Of a stretch of DNA of 42,332 nucleotides, positions 7,004 to 14,853 are shown in pieces. Origin of the DNA: Actinobacteria bacterium UBA2279. Its GTDB lineage: Bacteria; Actinomycetota; Coriobacteriia; Anaerosomatales; Anaerosomataceae. The notes beneath the pieces were generated by a model that was given only the letters and a program-made list of their open reading frames with translations, made no database searches and was not told the origin of the DNA. How positions within the stretch are numbered: position 1 is the first letter of the stretch; every line of letters starts with the position of its first letter. The translations under genes and the position numbers were made by a program. The stretch covers positions 1 through 42,332 of the forward strand of contig DDWT01000023.1 in NCBI GenBank assembly GCA_002347365.1. The letters run 5' to 3'.

Positions 7004-7966
7004 ATGCCTGTAAAGCACACACATATCGGCGGTCAAGCCGTTCTCGAAGGCATCATGATGCGCGGCAAGCTCAATTGGGCTATCGCCGTGCGCGAGCCCG
7101 ATGGCTCCATATACACGGAGCAGCACGACTTGGTGAGCGCCAACCGGAACCACAAGTGGCTCAAATGGCCCATTATCCGCGGGATGTGGGGCTTCTACGA
7201 GACCATGGTGCTCGCAATCAAGGCCTTCGGCATCTCCGCTGAACACGCGGGTGAGACCGAGGAGGAGAAGCTCTCCCAGGGCGAGATCACACTCACGATG
7301 TTCTTGGGCCTGGGCCTCGCGATCGCGTTGTTCATCGTTCTGCCCGCTGTAGTGACCAACCTTGTGGTCGGGAACTCGGTGGAGCAGCCATTCATGTGGA
7401 ACGTCGTGGATGGCGTGCTGCGTCTCGTAGCGTTCTTCACCTACATCTGGGCGGTCAGCCGCATCAAAGACATCCGACGGGTGTTCGCCTACCACGGTGC
7501 GGAGCACAAGACGATACATGCCTACGAGGCGGGTCTTCCACTCGAGACGGAAGCGATTCAGAAGTTCGGTACATTGCACGTGCGATGCGGCACGTCGTTT
7601 CTGCTGATGGTCATGGTCATAGCCATCCTGGTGTTCTCGCTCGTACCCGGCAAAGCCATTCTGGCTGCGTGGGGCGTGAGTGCGAAGATCTGGGTGTTGC
7701 TGTTCAACATCGGCGTGCGGATCTTGTTGTTGCCGCTCATTGCCGGACTCGCATACGAGGTCTCGGTCAAGTGGGCAGGCAGCAACCCGGACAGCCGGCT
7801 GGTCAAGATACTGCTGTGGCCCGGGATGCAGCTGCAGCGCATGACCACATCGCCGCCCGATGACAGCATGGTCGAGATCGCGGTCGCAGCGATGCAGCTC
7901 GTGATCGAAAGAGAAGAAGCCGCTGTCGGAGGCGAAACACCGGAAGCGGTGCCGGCTATCGACTAG
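7004..7966 (+). CDS. DUF1385 (YqhQ-like) membrane protein
   Basis: The 320-residue protein matches the DUF1385 family of unknown function. The family hallmarks are visible: IGGQAVLEGIMMRG near the N-terminus, the FAYHGAEHKTIHAYE motif with its invariant histidines, and HVRCGTSF before a hydrophobic pair. Four or five membrane segments are likely (about 97-118, 130-150, 200-220, 225-250). ATG at 7004 has GGAGGT at 6995-7000. In several Gram-positive lineages the gene is found between rpmE and prfA, as here, which points to a conserved but unexplained link with translation genes. The histidine-rich motif suggests metal binding, which is inference. Confidence 0.9.
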   Translation: MPVKHTHIGGQAVLEGIMMRGKLNWAIAVREPDGSIYTEQHDLVSANRNHKWLKWPIIRGMWGFYETMVLAIKAFGISAEHAGETEEEKLSQGEITLTMFLGLGLAIALFIVLPAVVTNLVVGNSVEQPFMWNVVDGVLRLVAFFTYIWAVSRIKDIRRVFAYHGAEHKTIHAYEAGLPLETEAIQKFGTLHVRCGTSFLLMVMVIAILVFSLVPGKAILAAWGVSAKIWVLLFNIGVRILLLPLIAGLAYEVSVKWAGSNPDSRLVKILLWPGMQLQRMTTSPPDDSMVEIAVAAMQLVIEREEAAVGGETPEAVPAID

Positions 7967-7986
7967 CGTCCGTCCGGCAGCGCACG

Positions 7987-7995
7987 TGCTACGCT
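7987..7995 (+). promoter_or_regulatory. Extended -10 element upstream of prfA
   Basis: TGC-TACGCT lies in the 60-base gap before prfA. No good -35 is visible. It matches the TGnTAnnnT pattern seen at other gaps in this window. Confidence 0.3.
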
Positions 7996-8026
7996 ATCAG
8001 CAACTCGAATGGGACACTGAGGACAC

Positions 8027-9094
8027 ATGCGAGACAAACTCGAAGCCATACTCTCGTTGAACGACGAGCTCACCGCGAAGCTCTCCGATCCGGCGATTCT
8101 GGGAGACCAGCGAGAGTACGCCCGGCTCGCGAAGGAACACTCCGAGCAGACCCAGCTCGTCGCGAAGATACGCGAGTACCTTGGCGTTCTCGACGGCATC
8201 GCCGACGCGGAAGAGATGATGCGCGCCGAGAAGGATTCGGACATGCGCGAACTAGCCAAAGACGAACTGACCGAGCTTGAGGCGCGCGTGCCGAAGCTCG
8301 AGGACGAACTGAAGGTCATGATGCTTCCTGCCGACCCGAACGACGAGAAGAACGTCATCGTCGAGATCAGGGCGGGTGCGGGCGGTGACGAAGCCGGATT
8401 GTTCGCCGGCGACATCTACCGCATGTACACGCGCTACGCCGAGGTGCAGCGATGGAAGGTCGAGGAGATCGACGCCAACGAGAACGAGGTCGGCGGCTTT
8501 AAGGAAGTCTCCTTCATGATCAAGGGCAAGGGCGTCTACTCCAAGATGAAGTTCGAGTCCGGCGTCCATCGAGTGCAGCGCGTGCCCGCCACGGAGTCCG
8601 GCGGCCGGATCCACACCTCGACTGCGACAGTCGTCGTGATGCCCGAGGCGGAAGACATCGAGATCGAGGTCAACCAGAGCGATCTGCGCATTGACGTCTA
8701 TCGTTCAAGTGGACCGGGCGGGCAGTCGGTCAACACGACCGACTCGGCCGTACGCATCACTCACTTGCCGACGGGCCTTGTCGTCCAGTCGCAGAACCAG
8801 AAGTCGCAACTCCAGAACCGTGAGGCTGCGATGCGCGTCTTGCGCGCCCGGCTCTACGAAGCCGAACTCGAGCGACAGCAGGCGGAACTCGGGGCCACCC
8901 GGCGGAGTCAGATCGGCTCGGGTGATCGTTCCGAGAAGATCCGGACGTACAACTTCCCGCAGGACAGGGTCACCGACCATCGGATCGGCCTTACCATTCA
9001 CAATCTCCCTGCGGTGTTGATGGGGGAGATCGACGAACTCATCGAGGGCCTGGTGGCGGCCGACCGTGCCGAGCGGTTGGCGGCGGTGGTCTAG
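8027..9094 (+). CDS. prfA: Peptide chain release factor 1
   Basis: The 355-residue protein is a class I release factor. The tripeptide anticodon PAT (187-189) marks RF1, which reads UAA and UAG, rather than RF2. The GGQ loop (231-233, in SSGPGGQSVNTTDS) triggers peptide release in the ribosome's catalytic centre. The length and N-terminal coiled region are normal. It is followed directly by prmC, whose product methylates the Gln of GGQ; the prmC ATG begins on the base after the prfA stop. Confidence 0.98.
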   Translation: MRDKLEAILSLNDELTAKLSDPAILGDQREYARLAKEHSEQTQLVAKIREYLGVLDGIADAEEMMRAEKDSDMRELAKDELTELEARVPKLEDELKVMMLPADPNDEKNVIVEIRAGAGGDEAGLFAGDIYRMYTRYAEVQRWKVEEIDANENEVGGFKEVSFMIKGKGVYSKMKFESGVHRVQRVPATESGGRIHTSTATVVVMPEAEDIEIEVNQSDLRIDVYRSSGPGGQSVNTTDSAVRITHLPTGLVVQSQNQKSQLQNREAAMRVLRARLYEAELERQQAELGATRRSQIGSGDRSEKIRTYNFPQDRVTDHRIGLTIHNLPAVLMGEIDELIEGLVAADRAERLAAVV

Positions 9095-9973
9095 ATGGCC
9101 GCCGAGCGCGTCTGGAACTGCAAAGACGCGCTGGATTGGACCGTCGTCTACCTGGAAGGGAAGGGCGACGAAACGCCGCGCCGTTCAGCAGAGTGGTTGC
9201 TTTCCGCGGCGACCGGTCTTTCGCGTATCGAGCTTTATGCCTTCCACGACAGGCCGTTGTCTGCCGAGGAGCGCGCACGGTACAAGGAACTGATCGAACG
9301 CCGCGCCCAGGGCATGCCGCTGCAGTATGCGAGCGGCGAGATGCCCTTCCGCCACCTGGTGATACGTGTCGAACCTGGCGTGTTCATCCCGCGCCCGGAG
9401 ACGGAAGTCCTGGTAGATGAGGCGATGACCCGAATGCCGGACGCACCGCTCGTCATCGACCTGTGCACCGGCAGCGGATGTGTCGCCGTATCCATAGCCT
9501 ATGAACGCCCTGATGCCATCGTGCACGCGACGGACCTGAGCGAGATCGCGGTACAGGCCGCTCGTCGGAACGCGCTGTACGCTGGGGTCTCCGAGAGGGT
9601 ACAAGTAGTGAATGGAGACCTTTTCTCACCCCTGTCGCCCGACCTCCGTGGACGGGTCGACGTCATCGTATCGAATCCGCCGTACATTCCCAGCGCGGAT
9701 CTCCAAGACCTGCCGACCGAGGTACTCGGTTTCGAGCCGCATCTCGCCCTCGACGGAGGCCCTGACGGTCTTGATGTCGCACGCAGGATATGGGCTCAAG
9801 CGCAGGCCTGGCTCAAGCCGGGAGGTGTTCTGCTCATGGAGCTGGATGCAGGGTGCGTCAGCGCTGCTGCCGAGCGACTCGGCGATGACTACATTGGTGT
9901 GGAGGTCCTCAAGGACCTGACAGGTAGAGACCGAATCGTTGTTGCAAGGAATGGGGAGGCGATGGAGCCATGA
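9095..9973 (+). CDS. prmC: Release factor glutamine methyltransferase PrmC
   Basis: The 292-residue SAM-dependent methyltransferase N5-methylates the Gln of the GGQ motif in release factors. Residues 1-85 form the helical substrate-binding domain. The catalytic domain has the lead-in FIPRPETEVLVDE (98-110), the SAM loop DLCTGSGC (122-129) and the amide-binding NPPY (194-197). The adjacent prfA makes the assignment firm. Its stop overlaps the tsaC start (ATGA). Confidence 0.97.
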   Translation: MAAERVWNCKDALDWTVVYLEGKGDETPRRSAEWLLSAATGLSRIELYAFHDRPLSAEERARYKELIERRAQGMPLQYASGEMPFRHLVIRVEPGVFIPRPETEVLVDEAMTRMPDAPLVIDLCTGSGCVAVSIAYERPDAIVHATDLSEIAVQAARRNALYAGVSERVQVVNGDLFSPLSPDLRGRVDVIVSNPPYIPSADLQDLPTEVLGFEPHLALDGGPDGLDVARRIWAQAQAWLKPGGVLLMELDAGCVSAAAERLGDDYIGVEVLKDLTGRDRIVVARNGEAMEP

Positions 9974-10614
9974 GCAAGGTGATTCACATCGACCCGGACA
10001 ACCCCTCGGCGGAAGCGGTGAATCTCGCTGCAACGGTGCTGCGCGAAGGTGGCATCGTGGTCTTCCCGACGGAGACCGTGTATGGGATCGGCGCTTCCGC
10101 TACGTCATGTTTCGGGCCGCAGGAGATCATCGACATCAAGATGCGTCCGGAGAATAAGCCGCTGCCGTGGCTGGTCGAGGACGAGTACGCTCTTGACGTC
10201 TATGGTGTCGACGTACCCGACTATGCGCACCGTCTTGCCAGGGCCTTCTGGCCCGGCGCCCTCACGCTCGTTGTGAAGGCCACCGAACTCGTCGCGCCGG
10301 AGTTCACCGACAATCGGGGAACGGTCGCCCTGCGATGCCCGGACCACGAACTCGTGCAGGAGCTCCTCCGGGCTTCCGGCAATGCCATCATCACCACCTC
10401 AGCGAACACCTCCGGCCAGCCTCCCGCCGGCTCGTTCTCTGAGTTGGAAGAGCGCATCATCGCTTCTGCGGACCTGACGCTCGATGGCGGAGAGACACTG
10501 CACAAGACGGCGTCTTCAGTCGTCGACTGCACGGGTCCGGAGCCTGTCGTATTGCGAGAGGGTGCGATTCCGGCCAGTAGCATCATGGAAGCCGCTCACA
10601 CCCTCGCGAACTAG
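9970..10614 (+). CDS. tsaC: L-threonylcarbamoyladenylate synthase (TsaC/Sua5 family)
   Basis: The 214-residue YrdC-domain protein makes threonylcarbamoyl-AMP from threonine, bicarbonate and ATP, the first step of t6A at position 37 of ANN-decoding tRNAs. Visible marks are FPTETVYGIGASA, the KMRPENKPLPWLV substrate-binding motif, RAFWPGALTLV, and TSANTSGQ. The Sua5 C-terminal domain is absent, so it is the short form. It is coupled to prmC by an ATGA overlap. A strong hairpin follows. Confidence 0.95.
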   Translation: MSKVIHIDPDNPSAEAVNLAATVLREGGIVVFPTETVYGIGASATSCFGPQEIIDIKMRPENKPLPWLVEDEYALDVYGVDVPDYAHRLARAFWPGALTLVVKATELVAPEFTDNRGTVALRCPDHELVQELLRASGNAIITTSANTSGQPPAGSFSELEERIIASADLTLDGGETLHKTASSVVDCTGPEPVVLREGAIPASSIMEAAHTLAN

Positions 10615-10625
10615 AGCCGCGATAC

Positions 10626-10634
10626 TGGTACAAT
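10626..10634 (+). promoter_or_regulatory. Extended -10 element upstream of rpiB
   Basis: TGG-TACAAT is a good extended -10 between tsaC and rpiB with no clear -35. The start point would fall in the left arm of the hairpin beginning two bases later. Confidence 0.4.
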
Positions 10635-10635
10635 C

Positions 10636-10673
10636 CACGGAAGGCGGCCCGGGCGTCCGGGACGCCTTCCGTG
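10636..10673 (+). terminator. Strong hairpin between tsaC and rpiB
   Basis: An 11-base-pair stem (10636-10646 with 10663-10673) is capped, after a G-A mismatch, by a further 5-base-pair stem (10648-10652 with 10657-10661) and a GCGT loop. CCATTTC follows, a weak U-tract. It probably ends the prfA-prmC-tsaC transcript. It may instead be a leader structure for rpiB. Confidence 0.55.
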
Positions 10674-10695
10674 CCATTTCAACGGAGGTCTCTTG

Positions 10696-11160
10696 ATGCG
10701 CATCGCTCTCGGCAGTGACCACGCGGGTTTCCAGCTGAAAGAGCACGTCCGTGCGTACCTGGGAGACCGCGGTCATCAGGTGACCGATGTGGGCACCTAC
10801 TCGGAGGAATCGTGTGATTACCCGGACTTCGGCGCTGCCGTTGGCGCTGTCGTCGCCTCAGGGGAGGCCGAACGGGGAGTGGTTGTCTGCGGCTCGGGAC
10901 TCGGGATCTCGATCGCGGCGAACAAGATCCGGGGTATCCGCGCCGTTCAGGTGATGGACCCGGAGATGGCCGAGATGGCACGCCGTCACAACGACGCGAA
11001 CGTCGTGGGACTGGCGGGACGCTACATCGGCACCGCGCGAGCCGAATCGATCCTCGACACGTTTCTCAGTACCGATTTCGAGGGCGGCCGGCATCAGCGA
11101 CGCATCGACAAGATCACCGCGCTCGAAGATGGGCGCTCGGAAGGATTCTGCTGCCGATAG
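10696..11160 (+). CDS. rpiB: Ribose-5-phosphate isomerase B
   Basis: The 154-residue RpiB/LacAB-type isomerase interconverts ribose-5-phosphate and ribulose-5-phosphate. Active-site marks are SDHAG (D8, H9), the catalytic cysteine C65 in VVCGSGLGISIAANK, and ARRHNDANV. ATG at 10696 is preferred over TTG one codon upstream because GGAGGT (10684-10689) is six bases before it. With the transaldolase at 3229 it covers part of the non-oxidative pentose phosphate route and supplies PRPP for upp downstream. Confidence 0.96.
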   Translation: MRIALGSDHAGFQLKEHVRAYLGDRGHQVTDVGTYSEESCDYPDFGAAVGAVVASGEAERGVVVCGSGLGISIAANKIRGIRAVQVMDPEMAEMARRHNDANVVGLAGRYIGTARAESILDTFLSTDFEGGRHQRRIDKITALEDGRSEGFCCR

Positions 11161-11175
11161 AGAGGGACTCTGAGC

Positions 11176-12420
11176 ATGGCACTCCGCTACATCTCCCAGA
11201 CCGACCCCGAAGTAGCCGCTGCGATCGATGCCGAGCTGGATCGTCAGCGCAGCACGATCGAGCTGATCGCTTCGGAGAACTTCGTGTCGATGTCGGTGCT
11301 GGAAGCCGCCGGCACGGTCCTCACCAACAAGTACGCCGAAGGACTTCCGGGAAAGCGCTACTACGGCGGATGCGAGAAGGTCGACGTTGTTGAGGATATT
11401 GCACGTGAGCGTGCGAAGAAGCTCTTCGGGGCCGATCATGCCAATGTCCAGCCGCACGCTGGCGCTCCGGCGAACCTGGCTGTCTACTACGCCATGATGA
11501 ACCCGGGCGACACCTTCCTCGGCATGAACCTGGCGATGGGCGGCCACCTGACACACGGCTCACCCGTCAACTTCTCGGGCAAGTGGTTCAACGTGGTGCC
11601 GTACGGCCTGGGTGCCGATGAGCGCATCGACTACGAAGAGGTCGAGCGCCTCGCCAAGGAGCACAAGCCGAAGATGATCATCGCGGGTGCGAGCGCGTAT
11701 CCGCGCACGATCGACTTCGAGCGCTTCTCGGCTATCGCAAAACAGGTTGGCGCGATCCTCATGGTGGACATGGCGCACATCGCGGGCCTGGTCGCCACCG
11801 GCGCGCATCCCTCGCCGGTGCCGTGGGCCGACGTCGTCACCTCAACCTCGCACAAGACGCTGCGCGGACCGCGCTCAGGCTTCATCCTGTGCAAAGAGGA
11901 GCATGCCAAGGCGATCGACAAGGCCGTGTTCCCCGGCCTGCAGGGTGGCCCCCTTGAGCACATCATCGCAGCGAAGGCGGTTGCCTTCGGCGAGGCGATG
12001 AAGCCTGAGTTCACGACCTACATCGACCAGGTCGTGGTGAATGCCCAGCGGATGGGTGAGGCGATGGTCGAGACCGGCCTGCGGCTGGTGTCCGGCGGCA
12101 CCGACAACCACCTCATGCTCGTGGACCTGCGTCCTGCCTCCATCACGGGCAAGGACGCCGAGCGCCTCGTCGAGGAGGTGGGCTTCACGGTCAACAAGAA
12201 TGCGATCCCCAATGACCCCGAGAGCCCGTTCGTCACGAGTGGCATCCGGGTCGGGTCGGCGGCGATGACCACCCGCGGCTTCAACGAGGAAGAGGCGTAC
12301 ACGGTCGGCCGACTCATTGCCGAGACGATCTTCAACCGCGCTGACGCGACGAAGCTGGAAAAGATACGGACCGAAGTCAAAGCGCTCATCGACGCTCATC
12401 CGCTCTATCCCGAGCTCTAG
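11176..12420 (+). CDS. glyA: Serine hydroxymethyltransferase
   Basis: The 414-residue PLP enzyme splits serine to glycine and loads the one-carbon unit on tetrahydrofolate, giving the methylene donor used by ThyX. The PLP lysine is K227 in TSTSHKTLRGPRSG. Other marks are IASENFVS and GLPGKRYYGGCE. The cofactor loop reads QPHAGAPAN where many enzymes have HSGSQAN; the change is conservative for fold but noteworthy. The gene starts 15 bases after rpiB and is followed 15 bases later by upp. Confidence 0.97.
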   Translation: MALRYISQTDPEVAAAIDAELDRQRSTIELIASENFVSMSVLEAAGTVLTNKYAEGLPGKRYYGGCEKVDVVEDIARERAKKLFGADHANVQPHAGAPANLAVYYAMMNPGDTFLGMNLAMGGHLTHGSPVNFSGKWFNVVPYGLGADERIDYEEVERLAKEHKPKMIIAGASAYPRTIDFERFSAIAKQVGAILMVDMAHIAGLVATGAHPSPVPWADVVTSTSHKTLRGPRSGFILCKEEHAKAIDKAVFPGLQGGPLEHIIAAKAVAFGEAMKPEFTTYIDQVVVNAQRMGEAMVETGLRLVSGGTDNHLMLVDLRPASITGKDAERLVEEVGFTVNKNAIPNDPESPFVTSGIRVGSAAMTTRGFNEEEAYTVGRLIAETIFNRADATKLEKIRTEVKALIDAHPLYPEL

Positions 12421-12435
12421 GCCGAGGAGGAACAC

Positions 12436-13083
12436 ATGACCGCAGACACCGCCTGGGACAATGTAGTCGTCGTCGACCATCCGCTGGTGCAGCACAAGCT
12501 GTCCATCCTGCGCGACGTCAAGACCGGCGCGAAGGAGTTCCGCGAGCTCGTAAAGGAGCTTGCGATGCTGATGGCCTATGAGGCGACACGCAGCTTCCAG
12601 CTCGCAGATACCGTCGTGCAGACACCCATCACTGAGACGACCACGAAGATACTCGCGGGCAAGAAGGTCGCAGTGATCCCGATCCTGCGAGCGGGTCTCG
12701 GCATGGTGGATGGCATCCTCGAGCTCATTCCGGCCGCGAAGGTCGGGCACGTGGGGCTTTATCGGGATCCCGAGACGCTTCGTCCCGTGGAGTACTACTG
12801 CAAGCTTCCCGAGGACATCGGTGAGCGCGACGTGCTCATCGTGGACCCCATGCTTGCAACGGGTGGATCAGCCGCTGCGGCGGTGCAATTCCTTCGCGAG
12901 CGTGGCGCCAAAGAGATCAACTTGCTGGTCTTGATCGCGGCACCGGAAGGTATCGACGAGGTCTGCGCCTGCTGTGATGACGTGAACATCTACACGTGCG
13001 CGGTCGACAGCCATCTCAACGACCACGGATACATAGTCCCGGGTCTCGGAGACGCGGGAGATCGCCTCTTCGGCACCAAGTAG
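12436..13083 (+). CDS. upp: Uracil phosphoribosyltransferase
   Basis: The 215-residue enzyme salvages uracil with PRPP to UMP. The N-terminal VVDHPLVQHKLSILRD, the RAGLGM segment, the PRPP-binding DPMLATGGSA, and C-terminal GLGDAGDRLFGT are all characteristic of Upp. GAGGAGG lies just before the ATG. It sits between glyA and dCMP deaminase, in a small pyrimidine and one-carbon group. Confidence 0.97.
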   Translation: MTADTAWDNVVVVDHPLVQHKLSILRDVKTGAKEFRELVKELAMLMAYEATRSFQLADTVVQTPITETTTKILAGKKVAVIPILRAGLGMVDGILELIPAAKVGHVGLYRDPETLRPVEYYCKLPEDIGERDVLIVDPMLATGGSAAAAVQFLRERGAKEINLLVLIAAPEGIDEVCACCDDVNIYTCAVDSHLNDHGYIVPGLGDAGDRLFGTK

Positions 13084-13105
13084 TTCGTTTCGGAAGGGGA
13101 GTGCG

Positions 13106-13558
13106 ATGCCTCGCCCATCCTGGGACGAGTACTTCATGGCAATAGCCGGCCAGGTTTCCGGTCGTTCGACGTGCATGCGCCGCCACACAGGGGCGGTGCT
13201 GGTGAAAGACAAACGCATCCTCGCGACGGGCTACAACGGTGTGCCGTCGGGTTTGGCCCATTGCGAAGAGGTGGGCTGCCTGCGTGAACAGCGCGGTGTC
13301 GCCTCCGGCTCGCATCACGAACTATGCAGGGGTATCCATGCCGAGCAGAACGCGGTCATCCAGGCTGCCAAGCACGGCACGGCTATCGCTGGCTCGACCG
13401 TGTACTGCACGCACCAGCCCTGTGTGCTGTGTGCGAAGATCCTGCTGAACGCCGGCGTGGTCGATATCGTGTATCGCGATCCGTATCCGGATCCGCTGTC
13501 GGAGGAGCTGCTTGCCGAGGCGGGCATCGTCCCGCGCAGGCTTGCGGAGGCGCAGTAG
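13106..13558 (+). CDS. comEB: dCMP deaminase (ComEB-type)
   Basis: The 150-residue zinc deaminase converts dCMP to dUMP, the ThyX substrate. The zinc site is H78 with catalytic E80 in HAEQNA and the PCVLC pair C106 and C109. The N-terminal SWDEYFMAIA and the TGYNGVPSG loop fit the dCMP branch rather than cytidine deaminase or tRNA deaminase. ComEB takes its name from a competence operon in Bacillus, but no competence gene is nearby here. The stop overlaps the GTG of the next gene by one base. Confidence 0.94.
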   Translation: MPRPSWDEYFMAIAGQVSGRSTCMRRHTGAVLVKDKRILATGYNGVPSGLAHCEEVGCLREQRGVASGSHHELCRGIHAEQNAVIQAAKHGTAIAGSTVYCTHQPCVLCAKILLNAGVVDIVYRDPYPDPLSEELLAEAGIVPRRLAEAQ

Positions 13559-14634
13559 TGGAGATGCTTCATCACTTGATCGTCATAGCGGTCGCGGTGG
13601 GTGCGACCTGGCTATGCACGCCTCTGGTCCGATTGATGGGAAACCGCTGGGGCATCGTCGCCCACCCCGGTGGGCGGCACGTGCACAAGGGCTCGGTTCC
13701 GCGCATCGGCGGTCTGGCCATGTTCGTGGGCTTTGCGGCGGCGGTGTCGGTTCGGGCGATCGGGGAGCTGGTCTACGACTGGCCTCCGGCGCTCACTGTT
13801 CCCGACCAGCGGCTGTGGGGCATCCTCGCGGGAATCACGGCCATGTTCCTCGTGGGACTTGTCGACGATGTCATCGACATGCGACCCGGGCAGAAGCTCA
13901 CCGGTCAGATCATCGCGGCCGGCATCATCGTGTATTCGGGCGCGGGCATCGATTTCGTCGGGAATCCGTTCGGGGGCGGCCTCATCTTGCTCGGCGTCCT
14001 CTCGGTCCCTGTCACGCTGTTTTGGATCGTCGGTTTCGCCAACGTGATCAATCTCATCGACGGTCTCGATGGTCTGGCGGCGGGCGTCACAGCGATTGCC
14101 GCTGCGAGTCTGCTGCTCCTGGCCCAGCAGAGCAACCAGCCTCTGGCGGCCGTGCTCGCCGCTGCCCTGTTCGGTGCGTGTCTTGGTTTTCTGCGGTTCA
14201 ACTTCCATCCGGCATCGATCTTCATGGGCGATTCAGGCGCGCTCTTCCTCGGCTTCATGCTGGCCGTCATCTCACTTCTGGGCGTTATGAAATCGGTCGC
14301 AGCCATCACACTGGTCGTACCACTGCTCATCATCGGCGTGCCGATGTTCGACACGCTCTCCGCGATCGTGCGCCGTCGGCGCCACGGGCGGCCCATTCAG
14401 GAGGCCGACAAGGGCCATATCCACCACCGGCTACTTGGTCGCGGGTTCAACCAGCGGCAGACTGTGCTCATCATCTACGCGTGGTCGATCGCGCTTGCGG
14501 TGGGGGGCTACACGGTCAGGTGGACTCCTCCGTGGCTGCGTATCGTGACCTTCATCGTGCTCGGCGTACTGTCTGCTTTCATGGCCTACTGGCTCGGTCT
14601 GTTCGAGGCCGCACACCAGGATGGCGACGAGTAG
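13558..14634 (+). CDS. Polyprenyl-phosphate GlcNAc-1-P transferase (WecA/TagO family)
   Basis: The 358-residue, roughly ten-pass membrane protein belongs to the MraY/WecA superfamily. It moves a sugar-1-phosphate from a UDP-sugar to undecaprenyl phosphate to start wall-polymer synthesis. Visible motifs are LVDDVIDMRP (D103, D104), NLIDGLDG (165-172), FMGDSG (223-227), and the cytosolic loop GHIHHRLL (H287, H289, H290). The HIHH type favours WecA/TagO over MraY. GTG at 13558 has GGAGG seven bases upstream; ATG at 13564 is the alternative. It could start the glycans assembled by the locus after 25 kb. UDP-GlcNAc as donor is family-based. Confidence 0.92.
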   Translation: MEMLHHLIVIAVAVGATWLCTPLVRLMGNRWGIVAHPGGRHVHKGSVPRIGGLAMFVGFAAAVSVRAIGELVYDWPPALTVPDQRLWGILAGITAMFLVGLVDDVIDMRPGQKLTGQIIAAGIIVYSGAGIDFVGNPFGGGLILLGVLSVPVTLFWIVGFANVINLIDGLDGLAAGVTAIAAASLLLLAQQSNQPLAAVLAAALFGACLGFLRFNFHPASIFMGDSGALFLGFMLAVISLLGVMKSVAAITLVVPLLIIGVPMFDTLSAIVRRRRHGRPIQEADKGHIHHRLLGRGFNQRQTVLIIYAWSIALAVGGYTVRWTPPWLRIVTFIVLGVLSAFMAYWLGLFEAAHQDGDE

Positions 14635-14666
14635 CGTCGGGCCGTCGGCATGCATCACCGTTCTCC

Positions 14667-14695
14667 TTGTTGTGGCTACTTCCATGTTGTATAGT
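14667..14695 (+). promoter_or_regulatory. Predicted promoter of the ATP synthase operon
   Basis: TTGTTG at 14667-14672 and TATAGT at 14690-14695 are 17 bases apart. This is one of the best sigma70-like pairs in the window, and it lies before the atp genes in a 219-base gap. Transcription would start near 14702, leaving a leader of about 150 bases. Confidence 0.65.
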
Positions 14696-14747
14696 GGGCA
14701 CGCTTTGCGAGACCCCCCGGTCGGATTGCGATTACCAGTGGCCTGCT

Positions 14748-14816
14748 GAACGGCGCGTGCCGTTCTGCGTTCATGTCGGACCCACACCCCCGGGGGAAGG
14801 GCGCGAGACGCGCCCG
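14748..14816 (+). promoter_or_regulatory. Structured leader of the atp operon
   Basis: The leader holds a 7-base-pair hairpin with GCGT loop (14748-14754 with 14759-14765), a 10-base palindrome (14788-14797), and a 7-base-pair hairpin with AGA loop (14800-14806 with 14810-14816). Bases 14714-14720 can also pair with 14791-14797, so alternative folds exist. No U-tract follows, so a simple terminator is unlikely. Function unknown. Confidence 0.4.
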
Positions 14817-14853
14817 CATGGTGCAACGGTTCGCATGACAGAAGGGTCGCACA

